Under the pieces are notes generated by a model that worked only from the letters and a program-made list of their open reading frames with translations, was not told the DNA's origin and did not search any database. From Capitulum mitella (lineage: Eukaryota; Arthropoda; Thecostraca; Pollicipedomorpha; Pollicipedidae), in NCBI GenBank assembly GCA_030062745.1, contig CP099854.1, forward strand, positions 6,061,014-6,125,013: DNA of 64,000 bases, read 5' to 3'. Made by a program: the position numbers and the translations under genes. Each line of letters starts with the position of its first letter. Position 1 is the first letter of the stretch. Shown here in pieces: positions 22,805 to 34,350 of this stretch.

Positions 22805-23400
22805 TCGACGTCTGGATTCATGGGCGCCGGTGTCGGGCGCTCGTGGACACCGGTTGTACCGACACGCTGGTCTTCCAGGGGTGTTGTCGGGCGGGGCGTG
22901 GTAAGGCCGTGACGCTGACAACTGTGAGTGGGGGACAGCTCCGGTGCGACCGTGAGACGGACATCGAGCTCGAGTGCCAAGGAAGGCGAGTAACGCTCGC
23001 CGCCTTGGTGGTGAAGGATCGACCGTTGGGAGTCGATCTGGTGTTGGGTATGGACGGAATCGTTGCACTGGGGGAGTGCGGTTGTGTTCGCCGACAGATG
23101 TATCGTTCAGTGCGGCGACGGAACGACAGCCGGAGCCGGCCGGCGCAGAGGGCACTGGTGACCGGCCGGCCGCTGGAGGCGGCCAGCGGAGGGTCGCTGT
23201 GCAGCCGACCGGTGGAGGCGGTGGGCGGCCAGCAGCAGCGGCTTCAGCAGCAGCGGCTTCAGCAGCAGCAGCAAGGGGTGGAGGCCCGCGGCTGGAGCCG
23301 GCCTTGTGTGTCGACGAGAAGGATTTTTCGTGCGAATTCGATGGCAGTAAGTGGACGGTTCGGTGGAAATGGGCGAGCGGGGGGCCGCCAGGGCGACTGA
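22801..23400 (+). CDS. LTR element protease region
   Basis: The N-terminal part contains the retroviral-type aspartic protease motif LVDTGCTDTL preceded by a beta-strand-like VIDVWIHGRRC segment. The rest is glutamine- and arginine-rich linker sequence. It overlaps the neighbouring parts of the element. Confidence 0.75.
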   Translation: MIDVWIHGRRCRALVDTGCTDTLVFQGCCRAGRGKAVTLTTVSGGQLRCDRETDIELECQGRRVTLAALVVKDRPLGVDLVLGMDGIVALGECGCVRRQMYRSVRRRNDSRSRPAQRALVTGRPLEAASGGSLCSRPVEAVGGQQQRLQQQRLQQQQQGVEARGWSRPCVSTRRIFRANSMAVSGRFGGNGRAGGRQGD

Positions 23401-24605
23401 CAAATGCGGTGGGCCAGTATAATGTGCCAGCGCGGGCACGAGAGGCGTTCGATCGTGAGATCCAGGGGTGGATCGAGAAAGGATGGCTCGTACCGTACGA
23501 TGTGGGTACAATGGGTGAGGCGCGCGCTCTTATCCCTTTGATGGCCGTGGAGCAGCCCCAGAAACACAAGGTGCGACCTGTCCTGGACTTCCGCGAACTG
23601 AACGGATACGTTCCTGTCCATGCGGTGGAGGCAGATGTGTGTGCGGAACAGCTTCGCAACTGGCGCCGGCATGGGAACCGTATCGCCGTTGTGGATCTGA
23701 AGAGCGCGTATTTGCAGCTTCACATGGACAGGTCGTTGTGGCCATACCAGACTGTGGAAGTGGACGGTCGCCTCCATTGCCTGACAAGGCTTGGTTTCGG
23801 ACTGAACGTGGCGCCACTGATCATGAAGGCGGTTGTGGGGACAGTCCTGGACCAGGACGAAAGGACGCGCCGCGGTGTACTCGCGTACGTCGATGACCTG
23901 CTCGTGAACGAGGCGATTGTGAGCGCGGAAGAGGTGATTGGTCACTTCGCCAAGTTCGGGCTGGAGTGTAAGCCTCCCGAGCGAGTGGCGACGGGCAGTG
24001 TGCGTGCTCTGGGTCTACGAGTCGTGCGCACGCAGGACGGTGTGCTGACGTGGGCGCGCGACGGCGAGGTTCCGTCGCCGCCGCCGGTCTTGACGCGTCG
24101 GACGGTGTTCAAGTGGACTGGCTCGTTGGTGGGACATTTACCGGTGGCCGGATGGTTGCGACCGGCAGTGGCATGGCTGAAGCGGCGAGCTAACGAGGTT
24201 ACCCACGGATGGGATGACGTGATCGATGATCCGGGCGTGGTGTCGATCGTTGGCGAACTGTGGGAGCGGGCTCGCGCTGAGGACCCGGCGCGCGGTCAAT
24301 GGGAGGTTCGCGGTAGATCGCTGGTTGTGTGGACTGATGCGAGCTCGATCGCGACGGGCGTTGTGCTCACGACTGGCGATGAGAGCATCGTGGAAGACGC
24401 TTGTTGGCTGCGGTCGGAGCATGATTCGGTGAATCACATAAACATGGCCGAGTTGGACGCCGTCATTCGTGGAATGAATCTCGCGATCGCATGGGGTGCG
24501 AACGAGCTGTCACTGCGGGTCGACTCTGCAGCTGTGCACAAGTGGCTCCAGGACTTGCTCACAGGAGGGCAAGGCTGCGAACCAAAGCTCAGTCGGAAAT
24601 GTTGA
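22974..24605 (+). CDS. LTR element reverse transcriptase and RNase H region
   Basis: Reverse transcriptase motifs are clear: VRPVLDFRELNGYV, IAVVDLKSAYLQLHMD, TRLGFGLNVAP, and the catalytic YVDDLLV. The later part shows RNase H-like sequence (VVWTDASSIATGVVL, MAELDAVIRGMNLA, LRVDSAAVHKWL). It follows protease and precedes integrase, as in Ty3/gypsy. Confidence 0.9.
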   Translation: MPRKASNARRLGGEGSTVGSRSGVGYGRNRCTGGVRLCSPTDVSFSAATERQPEPAGAEGTGDRPAAGGGQRRVAVQPTGGGGGRPAAAASAAAASAAAARGGGPRLEPALCVDEKDFSCEFDGSKWTVRWKWASGGPPGRLTNAVGQYNVPARAREAFDREIQGWIEKGWLVPYDVGTMGEARALIPLMAVEQPQKHKVRPVLDFRELNGYVPVHAVEADVCAEQLRNWRRHGNRIAVVDLKSAYLQLHMDRSLWPYQTVEVDGRLHCLTRLGFGLNVAPLIMKAVVGTVLDQDERTRRGVLAYVDDLLVNEAIVSAEEVIGHFAKFGLECKPPERVATGSVRALGLRVVRTQDGVLTWARDGEVPSPPPVLTRRTVFKWTGSLVGHLPVAGWLRPAVAWLKRRANEVTHGWDDVIDDPGVVSIVGELWERARAEDPARGQWEVRGRSLVVWTDASSIATGVVLTTGDESIVEDACWLRSEHDSVNHINMAELDAVIRGMNLAIAWGANELSLRVDSAAVHKWLQDLLTGGQGCEPKLSRKC

Positions 24606-26017
24606 TTCGGCGACGACTTAGCTTGATCGCGCAACTGACGAATGAGTACGGCTTGAGTGTGGCGGTTGAGCTGGTTCGATCGGAGATGAACCTCGCTGAC
24701 AGGCTCACGCGTGTTCCGCAAAAATGGTTGATGCGCGGCGATCGTGTGGTTGCAGCCGCGGCGCCGACGTCTCCGGGGCAAGTCGAGCTGAGAGCACGCG
24801 TTGCGGCAGTGCACCATCAGGTTGGTCACCCTGGTGTGCGAAAAACTCTGTGGTATGCGCGGCGGGAGCTGCCGAAAAACGTTCGTCGAGAGGATGCTCG
24901 GGCGGTTGTGCAGGGCTGCGACGTTTGCCGGTCCATCGACCCCGCTCCCGTGCGGTGGCGGCATGGCCATCTCGGTGTCGAGACGCCGTGGGCCCGCCTA
25001 GCCGCTGATGTGGTACACGTGGGCGCGAGCTTGTACTTGTCCGTGATCGACTGCGGTCCCACGCGGTTCGCGTTGTGGCGACAACTTCGTAGGAACACGA
25101 GCGAGGAAGTCGTGCGCGAGCTGGAGCAGATCTTCTGGGAACGAGGTGCCCCTGCGGAACTGATCCTTGACAATGGCAGCGAATTCCGCTCCCGTGCCGT
25201 GCAGGCGTTGGCTTCTAAGTGGCAGGTGGCGATTCATTATCGCGCCGCGCACGAGGCCGGCGGGAACGGGATAGTGGAGCGAAATCACAGAACTGTTAAG
25301 GTAATTATAGCCCGGACCGGATGCGGTGTCCAGGAGGCGGTACATCGTTATAACGCGACGCCGCGTGGTGCGAGCGACAGCGCACCGTGTGTTGGGCTCT
25401 ACCGGTACGTCTTCCGAGACTTGCCGGTGGATTCTGCACGAGCAGTGCCGACTGTTGTGCCAACGCGCGACGGCTGGCGCGTTGGCGACACGGTGTGGGT
25501 GCGCGTTCACGGGACAACCAGGTGCGACAAACGATCCCTTCCCGGGGTGATCACTCGGCTTGTGTCCGATTGTGTGGTAGATGTGGACGGGGTGCCGTAT
25601 CACGTGCGGAATGTGAGACGCCGCGACGATGGTGTGCCTCCAGCTCCGTCACCATCCGAATTGCGACCGGACTGGTGCGATGTCGGCGAAACGGACGGCC
25701 TGCGGTTTGAAGAACTGGCCGAGAACGGGTCGGGGGATGGCGATGAGAGCGAGAGCGCGACAAACCAGATTGAGAACGTGGGCGAGCCGGGCGAGGGTGA
25801 GACAAGTGGGTCTGAGGACAAGAGTGTGTCAAGCGATGATCACGGTAATGACGATAGTTGGAGGCCGGGATCTGACGATATCAATAGTTCGGATTCGGAC
25901 GAAGTTGAGTGGATGTCGCCGTTCGTTAGCCGGAATCGATATAACGTGCTGCGCGCGCCGCCGCCGGGGCCGGGTAATGCGAATGATACTGGAGAATCAG
26001 GGGGGAGTGTGTTATGA
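24491..26017 (+). CDS. LTR element integrase region
   Basis: An HHCC-type zinc domain (HHQVGHPGVRKTLWYARREL ... CDVCRSID) is followed by the DDE core: ADVVHVG, LILDNGSEFRS and GNGIVERNHR. A chromatin- or DNA-binding C-terminal part and an acidic, serine-rich tail follow. The frame ends at the purine tract and the 3' LTR. Confidence 0.9.
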   Translation: MGCERAVTAGRLCSCAQVAPGLAHRRARLRTKAQSEMLIRRRLSLIAQLTNEYGLSVAVELVRSEMNLADRLTRVPQKWLMRGDRVVAAAAPTSPGQVELRARVAAVHHQVGHPGVRKTLWYARRELPKNVRREDARAVVQGCDVCRSIDPAPVRWRHGHLGVETPWARLAADVVHVGASLYLSVIDCGPTRFALWRQLRRNTSEEVVRELEQIFWERGAPAELILDNGSEFRSRAVQALASKWQVAIHYRAAHEAGGNGIVERNHRTVKVIIARTGCGVQEAVHRYNATPRGASDSAPCVGLYRYVFRDLPVDSARAVPTVVPTRDGWRVGDTVWVRVHGTTRCDKRSLPGVITRLVSDCVVDVDGVPYHVRNVRRRDDGVPPAPSPSELRPDWCDVGETDGLRFEELAENGSGDGDESESATNQIENVGEPGEGETSGSEDKSVSSDDHGNDDSWRPGSDDINSSDSDEVEWMSPFVSRNRYNVLRAPPPGPGNANDTGESGGSVL

Positions 26018-26186
26018 TAACGACGTGTGGAAAGTGTCTCGTTGACCTGTCTCGCTGACCTGCTCCTGCCATATGTGACCTCTGAGCTCTCGGCGGCCGG
26101 CGCGGGGCAGTGAGGGGTCAGCGGGAGGACGCGTGGCTGTGTGTGTGCTTGCTGTCTGGAACGCTCAGAACTTTAATACAACTACA
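26008..26186 (+). repeat. 3' LTR (179 bp)
   Basis: It is identical to the 5' LTR and directly preceded by the purine-rich tract GGGGGGAG (26000-26007). It is followed by the target duplication ACATC. Confidence 0.95.
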
Positions 26187-26466
26187 ACATCCATATAAAA
26201 GTTTAAGTTCTATCTTAAAAACGCTATTTTTGACAGTGATTTTCCTTTTACCTTGAACAGAGCCAAAAATGGCCTGAGGTGCCTCCCAAAAACGTTGCCT
26301 GGCTCCGCCCCTGAGCGAAAGGGAGCCCGAAATTTCGTCACAAGACGTAGAAAAAATAGCTAGGAAACGTCACCCAATTTCGTAAGGCTGCGTCAAAAAC
26401 CCTGGAATTGGCAAGCAAAAAAACCCGAGGGGGGCCGATTCAACCCCCTGCCTGGAGTAGGGTTAA

Positions 26467-27683
26467 GGGGCACGTCCCGCATTGTGGAGTCAACTAACAA
26501 TGAGCAGGTTAGTCTCAGATCGAATCCAAGTCTCAATCGTCCGTGCGCGCTCACTGTGGTTACCAGAGACCGGGACATTGACTCCAAGAGTGATCAGCAA
26601 CGAGAGACGAGCCTTTTGCGGACGAAGAGAAACCAGCCAGCGAACTATGCATTTTGGACTATTTTCCCGTGTGGGGGGTAAAAATCCCCTACCGATTTTT
26701 CTCTCTGTTTCAAGGACTTTTAGAACAGCTTCAAGAAACTTATTGTCTTTTGCCAACATCCCTTGCTACGTATGATGTGAAAGTTTCGCGTTTTTTTTTT
26801 CTCCAGGGATTCAGGAAGGCCAAGTTTTAACAAGCAAGCCCGATGTTTTCTGCAGAAAAAGCTGTTTTTCGTCGCCTTCTGTTTGGCATATTTGAATGGA
26901 GAAGCTTCTGAAAACTCACCTAATCAGAAGGCACTATGCCACAATGTCATCAGGGAAAAATGAATGGAATTGGATGCAGATTATACTTATGAGACAGTTT
27001 TTTGTTCTCTCCCATCGTTCTCGAACCAATTTTGGAACCCTACGTAGGCGTCGAGCCGTAAATGACCTTGACGGATGCGTCAGCTGGGGCATCAGCAGAG
27101 TGGGACCTCACAAAAGACGATACATCCAAAGAAAATGACCGCCGTTACTACTTGAGAATTTAGACATCTATGATGTTATGCACTGATGAATTTGTGTGTT
27201 TCTGTAGAGACGACTTTGCAGCATTTCCAGCGAAAAAGCAGAAAACGTACTGTAAATGAGCACGTTCATGAAGCAAGCTCCGTAACTATAAGGTGTTTTT
27301 GGCTATTGACGGGTACTTTTGCAGACTTTGGTAAACTATCAAAACTTCAAATAAAGCCAGTGAAATAACAGCTGTGATCTGTACACAATGAAGAATGGAG
27401 TACACTGCGCAAGAGTTGTCTGTATATGTGTCTGGTCGGGAGAAACATCACACGCCCAGGCCAGACTAGAGCGAGCTGGAGGCGGAAATTTTCGCACGAC
27501 CTAGGCATGGAACCGAAGAAATGCAGTCTCCCGTGACAACTCGGTACGTTGCGCCGTGATCACATGGCTCGTGAGGCAAATATGCTTTTAGCAATGAGAA
27601 ACTTAACGAACATTGCCAGGTCTTGAAGAACATATAGCAATAACTCAGCAATAGATTTGGAAGCAGCAATAGATTTGAAATAC
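26467..27683. other. Unassigned DNA with an eroded family A-like end
   Basis: The stretch 26655-26800 (gtgtggggggtaaaaatccc, ttttctctctgtttcaagg, cttcaagaaacttattg) resembles the family A left end but is strongly diverged. The rest holds no recognised gene or repeat. Confidence 0.4.
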
Positions 27684-28980
27684 TTGACCCGTCACTGCAT
27701 GGGGGGTGTCAAATAGGGCACCCCTCGATTTTTCTTGAATAACTTCTAAATCCTTAGACTCCCAACCAAATTTCCAGTGGCTGTTCATCAACAAATTTTA
27801 CATATCTTAACATCACAATCATTTCCATGCTAGATCAGGTCATGCAGATATAACGTCATAAGTGAACCCTTGCATGCATATTTTTCTCTTCGGGCGGTGG
27901 CGCGAACATGATTGTTTTTTACAACATTAGCAAATATCATGCATGAATCATTTCGATTTACATAGGACAAGGTTCCAAAAAGGGCATACGACCGCCACAG
28001 TCGACATTAGAGGTCATGCTAGGTCACATGCATGATGACAATTGGTTTAATTTGCATGGTGGTTGATGGAAGTGGTTGTCGCTGGCCTTCCCTATCGCTC
28101 AAGCCAGACAAGCAAATCTATATGCGCCTCTTAGAAATGTTCTCCAAATGCAGCGTGAGGTCATGTCAGGTCACAACATAAGTAGATGACAAAACGAATG
28201 GAATACAACACTGACTGTAGAAGATTGTGCACTAGTAGCAGAGAGCAATTATTGTTCCTAAACAGAAAATGAAAATGACTGTCTGTCGTGACCAAGCTTA
28301 ACCTCGATTCGACAAAGGGCAAACAGAGCAGATTTAATTATTACGAGAAATCATTTCAGTTCTGCACTTGACCCAGTTGGGAATTCCAGGGAGTAATTAT
28401 CGCTCTTTGTCTTGAAGAGTAATGCAGCCTTACCTGACCTGACCTAGACTGATCTTGACTGGGCGAAAAGCAGGTAATGCAAAAGTAACGATAAGAAGGT
28501 TTCACTTTCAGGTCCTTTTGTCCTTAGAGGTCAAAAAGGTCCTTTTTGTCACATAGATCAAAACGACTGCGAATAAGTACCGATCTTTGGCAAGTATAGT
28601 AAGACGAATATTTCACCTGGCCTAGGTTGGCCTTGACCTGACATTGTGTAACATTTTGGAATGCTTTTAGTGCAGAAGATCGTAACCTTTCGTTGAATAC
28701 CCAACCGTCTTAAATAATCTAAGACCACAATTGACGGATATAGGATGTACGAACCAATGCCAGTTTTCCGACGTCGTGTTATGCGTTTTACGTGACCTGT
28801 GACATCATCAGTCACGTGACCAGGACTAACATGGTATTTTCTGAATTGCAAGACTCAGGGCTATCGATTGGTGGTAGACCGGTTCAGATCCGTTGGTTGG
28901 ATCCTGAGATAGTAGGGGTGCCCTTTTTGACGCCCCCAGGCGGTCGCGGTTGTAATAAACGCTAGGCGGTGCCAGGTTAA
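27684..28980. mobile_element. Family C TTAA-type element (1,297 bp)
   Basis: The left end TTGACCCGTCACTGCATGG and the right end (GGCGGTGCCAGGTTAA, 28965-28980) are imperfect inverted repeats. Inside each lies a complementary block (GGTGTCAAATAGGGCACCCC on the left, a TGCCCTTTTTGACGCC-like block on the right). The element is non-coding. Fragments of its right end recur at about 29048-29058, 43181-43258, 45590-45639 and 47335-47406. Confidence 0.75.
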
Positions 28981-29074
28981 TCTCGGAGATGGCTGATTCA
29001 CTAACAAGCCCGATGAAGCCATTTAATCAGAACAATTGCTAGAAATGCGGTGCCAGGCTAGTCATTAGCTGCGT

Positions 29075-31461
29075 TTAACTGGCGGGCTCTTTCCTGGTCT
29101 TTATATACATTAAATGTGGGTGGTTTTGACAGGCAAAAAAATCTTGCTTTCTTGGAAATCTTGAGAACGGATCGGAGTTTGGTACTGCTACTTTGTGACA
29201 CTACGACAATGCAATAATTCGTCGATTTACGCAAATAAATCAAAAATCGGCCGAAAATTTTTGAAGATTGAACCATTTAAAGACAAACAGACGTTACGAA
29301 AATCATAGTTGTCGCAAATGGAAAGTTTGCGAGAGGATTGCCATTCCACGCAAAATAAATTTGAGCATTATCAGCCAATGTCAGTCTGGGATAAAGGATG
29401 ATGAATGTACTGAGAGCAAAACCAGGGTCAGCGAAGGTCAAGGTCAACCAGCTTGTGACCTGATCCAGATTTGCTTTGCAGTATGTCGATTTGTATGAGG
29501 TATGCACTCAGGAGGATTTTTTTTTTAACTGAGCATGCGCAATTTAAGGACAGCTTACGCCGTTGTTTTATCAGCCGGTACTACGTCAGACGTGACGCAG
29601 CCGTGGATCACAATGGACGTGACGCCCAGGAAGCGCACGGAAAATCGTTACGCTGCACGAACACACGTCCAGGACCTGCAGGGATACAGCAAACATAATT
29701 GGTGTCAGTCACGCGACCGTCAGCCGTGTCGTCCAGTTGACGAAGGAGACTGGATCTGTTTATCTGAAGCGCAAGAGAAAATGTGGTCGTAAAAGAAAAA
29801 CTACGCCAAGAGACGATGTATATTTACTACGGGAAAGTAAAAACAACACCATCGCACGCAAGTGGCGCACTGAATAGGGATTTGGAGAGGAAGGGGATAG
29901 AGGCTAGCTCTTCTACGGTTCCCAGACGGCTTTCAGCAACAAGTCGAAAAGCCAGAAAACCCGTCAAAAAAACAGCTCCTGACTAAAAGTTATCAAAGAA
30001 AATCGTTAAAGGTGGGCGATGAAGGTACAAAAACTGGGCCAAGCAAGATTGATGAAGAGTAATATTCATTGATAAAATGACATTTCATCGTTCAGGGTAA
30101 GCAAATTCGAGATGTTCGTCGATCACCTGGAAAGAAGCTTCGCGATTCTTGCGTCAACCAGGGCGTGAAACACCCATGAAAAAAGCTTTGGGGCTGCTTC
30201 AGTTGTACCGGTGTCGGTTCCTTGCAGCCAGTCGAGGGTATGATGCGCTCGCAGCATTATATTGATGTCCTGCGAAGGGGAGTTGTTCCAGAACTAAAAA
30301 AAAACTGTGTCCAGACGGACCTGGGATATTTCAGCAGGATCTGACCCTATGCCACACGTCGAAAATCCTAAAGAACTTCATGAGTCAGGAGTATACGTAT
30401 AGAGAAGTTGGACTGGCCCGGGAACGCTCCGGTTTTAAATCCAATCGAGAGTCTTTGGTCTATTTGCAGGAGGTCGTCTTCGTGGAATGGCCTGCGCGAC
30501 AAAGGAGAAGCTTATCCAGGCGCTGTCTGAGATCTGGTATAGGGATCATAAAATCAGCAGTGCCTGATCAAACTAGTTGACTCTATGTCCAACCGGGTTC
30601 AAATGCTGCTAAAAAAGAAAGGAGGAGCATATCACGTACTTACATGTCACCTCGGGATGGCAAGCTGAGCGAAATACAGAATATCCGCAAATTTTGTATT
30701 TTTAAGTGCTTGTTTTAATTAATCTGCGCAAGTATGTATAGTAAATAAGTGTGTATACATACATGTATAAATTTATATAATGGTTGCTTATTACAGCAGT
30801 CAAATAATGAAGGATGGTCCATTATAAAGAAATGACAAAAGTGACCAGTTGACATAGAACTTACCTTGAGTCAAAAACTTCACCAAGGTCAATGAACTCG
30901 TTTCACTTCATTTGACTTTGCGGAAGTCAGTGAACGCTGAAATTAACCAAACGTACCGATGTTGGTTATCTCCAATAAAATAACTTTAAATGATGCATTT
31001 AATGCCCTTATCATATTTGAGATACAAAAGTATCCATCCTAATCGAAATCCGACCTGAAAAGATAAAAATATGACGTCATAAGTCAATGGTCTAACAGAA
31101 CCTCTAACCTCTAATGGCCTAACAGATCCGAAATTCTTACTCAGGACGTCAAATGAATGGAAATTGTCGTAGTCCACATTTTAACACTCCAGCATGTGTC
31201 CTTTCCGGTTTCCTCCAAAAGCTGTACGGAAGGGCCTGTAGGGCCGACAGAATCTCCATAGTTGACCTTTTCTTTCCATTTGGCCTTGACGGTATTGACC
31301 TAGGGTCCTGCAAATTGTACACAATATAGCACTCTATGACCCTAACCTACCTTTAAAAGTTCGTGTTTCCAGCTCTTTCCGTTTCCGATATCAGCGGAGG
31401 CACAAAAGTGCCCCCTTCCGGTGGACGTTAGCTGGAAACCCCCTTCCTTTGCCCGTGTTAT
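29075..31461. mobile_element. Family D TTAA-type element (copy 2) interrupted by a Tc1/mariner element
   Basis: The left part (about 29075-29513) aligns with 9575-9960, and the right part (about 30736-31461) aligns with 10320-10851. The right end GCCCGTGTTAT corresponds to the TTAA end of copy 1 with one change. The interior between them is a Tc1/mariner insertion. Exact left end is uncertain. Confidence 0.65.
29515..30735 (+). pseudogene. Decayed Tc1/mariner DNA transposon with transposase remains
   Basis: Translation in shifting frames gives Tc1-type pieces in the usual order: MDVTPRKRTE at 29612, a helix-turn-helix segment (IGVSHATVSRVVQLTKETGS near 29698), RKRKTTPRDD, STVPRRLSA, the C-terminal WPGNAP followed by NPIESLWSI (near 30411-30460), and MSNRVQMLLKKKGG near 30583-30625. 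Several frameshifts and in-frame stops separate these pieces, so no functional transposase can be made. It inserted into a family D element. Its terminal repeats are not clear. Confidence 0.85.
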
Positions 31462-32288
31462 CTCAAATAAATGTGATGCAGTTTTAGTCTTCACCACACC
31501 ATATAATCCTACAGTATAGCGGTCTTGTACGTTGCGTGATTCCGGCTCCGAGGTCTAACAACAGCGTGTCGCTTGAAAAATGAACCTAAACCCACCCGAG
31601 TGGCATTGCACAGGTCGTGTTCGCCTTCCGGTGCCTCACACAACGTGACCGCGGTGACTGTTTACGTCACTCCGATGAACCAGTATCTCAAAATTTCACG
31701 GCTTGAATCGACTACGATTTCGGGACGATCACGCCTCTCGCCTATGTATACGCTTAGCGTAACTGTCGGCGTATTTTTGTCGACGTCTGTCTGGCTGCCT
31801 CGAGCTGTGCACCATGCATTCCGCTTCCTGCGGACGCAGTGGAGCTCTTCTCGGCTTTGCCGCCGGACGGCCGCGCGGTGGCGCCACCGGCGGGCCGCGA
31901 GGTGGCGCTGATATAGATCTGAGGCGACGTTGTCTGATGGTTGTCGTCGGTAAATTCCGGGTGTGGTCGGTCGCGCCAGCATAACCGACTCCGTCAACCA
32001 TTTCCCCTGTTACCGACGTCGCCGCTGCCTGATATGTTTTGCATTTTTGTTTCTTATTTCTCACTGATTTTTTTCACGCAGTGCTGACCATTTTTGTTGC
32101 CTTTCTCATGATATACATCGCGGTGAAAGGTCAATGCGTTAAATTTCCCGGAATGTCATTCCCATACCATTGTGGATTCTGCAGAAGTCACTGCCTTTGC
32201 TTTCTTCATTTATCAACGCCAGTATTTCAACAAGCTGGATGACGCGGGGCGAGTACAAAGAACCAACAGGAATCATCAGAACACACGA
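31462..32288. other. Unassigned DNA with a GC-rich centre
   Basis: The portion 31790-31920 is GC-rich, with a repeated GGTGGCGC word. A 24-base word with core AAACCCACCCGA near 31580 recurs at about 35337. Overlapping open frames on both strands have no known motif. Confidence 0.4.
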
Positions 32289-33512
32289 TTAACCCGCGCA
32301 CGACCGTCGGTCGGCGACGATCACGCCCGACTGGAGGGGGGGGCAGTTAGCCGCCCCCCTAACTCACGAACGGCTGGTGACACGATAAAGGTGAGCACAC
32401 CGTTGGAAAGCTTGTGACGAGAAGAGCTCTAAATGGGCCTCATTTTTAGTTTTAGAAAATATGTAAGCAATTTACGTCCTTTATATGTTTTTTTCATAGC
32501 CGACTGCATAAGACCGAGAAACGGCCTTAATCTCAAGGACTGGGACTAATAACGCATAGGTAAAGGCACCAGCACACAAGTAAAGGTCCGCAAATGATGA
32601 TACACATCTAATTTCCCTGATTTGCTTAATATATACATCGAAACGCTGAGTTAAAGACACGGCATTTTTCGCGCCGACTGTCGGCGTGCGGTGCAGCCGT
32701 TCGCAGTAAGAAAATAACGAGAACTAATTTTAGCGTTCCTTTATTTTCGCTAAAAAAGCCTATCCATCCAAAGTTTCATTGATCTTAGTGGTTCTTGTGA
32801 TGCTTTTTCATAATTAAGTTTTGAAAAAAAAAAATTATTAGTTACCAATGTGCACAACTGGCGGAGCTTTATTCGCAACAGGCTGTTTATTTCCAAAATG
32901 TGACATTTTTAAAACTTTTTGAGATTCCTTGTATTACTTACGTTTCTGCAAGCCAGTTTTGCCATTTTCTATCCATTCTGAGTAATTCATCGCTGATTTT
33001 GACGGTGGTACATTTTGGCTCACAACAGTTATTCGTGACCTGACGCCAGACCTCAGTATCAGACCTGGAAGTCATTGATACTTCGCCTTATGACGGTAAC
33101 TGAATGTCTGCTTCCCTCCACACTAAAAATGCTATGAAATGTTCCGCCAATTTCCGAGAAAACGACATGTCTTAAGAATGCGCTTGACCTTAGGTCAATG
33201 TCCCGGAAAATTCCGAAAATCTGAGATAGCAGATTTGTTGCAACCGTAAAAATGACTAATCACGGAAAAGTATTATTGTGATATTTTTTCGAAAAAAGTT
33301 ACAGGGAGCTAAACGTTTTTGGACATAGGTCCGTTTGACCTGACCTAGGGCAGAAATCTGACCTGACCTGAGGTTAAAGCTTTAACACAAAGTGTAAAAA
33401 TGATGAAGCAAAAGGTACAGAAAGTTTCGTGGCTCTGTGATTGTTCGTTCTCTCGCAATCCCAGAAAACATCAGGGGGGTGGTCAACTTCCCCCCAGTCG
33501 GGGGTGGGTCAA
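32289..33512 (+). mobile_element. Family B TTAA-type element (copy 2, 1,224 bp)
   Basis: It starts TTAACCCGCGCACGACCG and ends CAGTCGGGGGTGGGTCAA. It is collinear with copy 1 throughout, and the subterminal guanine-rich blocks are kept. The everted AGGTCA pair seen in copies 1 and 3 has one changed base here (33364-33376). Confidence 0.85.
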
Positions 33513-33869
33513 TGTCATATCACACAACAGTCCTGATGATTCCTAAGCGAATCAAATCCTTGGAATAATGCAACGCAGCTCGGCTACATATCTATCCTTC
33601 TGTCACGATACCTTACCTGCAAATGTCTTAAAACTTCCCAAGTCGAATCAGTCAGGTGAACGATAGAACGACACTTTGGGTCCCGGCCTGACGTCATCAA
33701 GCCGACACCTAATGTCCGCAGGGTCTGCTCTGCTGATACCACGTACAACATACCCAGATAACAGCGCGCTTTTGCGAGAAATGCCTGAACTCTTAAGGTC
33801 GTTGTATGGAAGACCCCCACAGTGCCGGGTACTACTGAGGCACGGAAAATACACCCTAAGAGAAGGAAG
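33513..33869. other. Unassigned DNA left of repeat E copy 1
   Basis: Open frames on both strands (33584-33925 minus, 33676-33912 plus) overlap and have no recognised domains. The right edge runs into repeat E. Confidence 0.35.
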
Positions 33870-34350
33870 ACGACGAAACGACAGAGGAGATGGACCACCG
33901 CACGGGGAATAATGTCACCAAACACAGTGTTTCAGGGGCCATGAAAGGCGTCGTGAGAAACTACAAATTACGCCTCAGAAACAACTGCCAATTTTGTCTG
34001 ATCTGTGTGATAGTGTTCTGCGTGTTGACAGCGATGGATATGTTGGTGTCATAATTAACGCTTCCGCAACCCGAACTTGAATTCCAGCGACGCTCCTGAC
34101 GGCCAGTGCGGAAGCGTTAGCGTGCTAGGAATCGACACCGTGCTAGGAACCGTCCACGCAAGGCCACCCTGGGTCAGCTCCAATGGCCAGGCGTCTGAGG
34201 CTCTCTAATCCGCTTTGTTCTGCCCTTTTACCATTCAGAACGTCAACACAATGTTTTCCCCTGGAAATTAGCGGCGACAACGTTTTGTAATCACGTGGTT
34301 TTTCGAACATTCCTGTCTAGCATGTGAAACCGAACGGAAGCTCAACCGTC
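33870..34350 (+). repeat. Dispersed repeat E, copy 1
   Basis: It shares collinear blocks with 36095-36590: cgaaacgacagaggagatgg, a GGGGAATAA word, cccgaacttgaattccagcg followed by gacgctcctga, tccaatggccaggcgtctga, and a run to gtttttcgaacat. The nature of the repeat is unknown. Confidence 0.65.

Larger units (their letters stand above)
21820..26186 (+). mobile_element. Ty3/gypsy-type LTR retrotransposon, young, nearly whole
   Basis: The element is 4,367 bp, bounded by two identical 179-bp LTRs (TG...CA) and a 5-bp target duplication, ACATC. Its parts in order are a 5' LTR, gag with a zinc knuckle, protease, reverse transcriptase with RNase H, integrase, a purine-rich tract just before the 3' LTR, and a 3' LTR. 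The protein order with integrase last places it in Ty3/gypsy. LTR identity indicates recent insertion. It is treated as a fossil: it looks nearly complete, with about two breaks in the pol part. Confidence 0.92.
21005..26466 (-). mobile_element. Family A TTAA-type element split by an LTR retrotransposon
   Basis: The left part (21005-21819) starts TTAACCCTATTCCCGGAGGG and the right part (26187-26466) ends GAGTAGGGTTAA. Together they form one family A copy of about 1.09 kb in reverse orientation relative to 14691. The break is the 5-bp duplication ACATC, present at 21815-21819 and 26187-26191. The LTR element inserted after this A copy was already in place. Confidence 0.9.
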
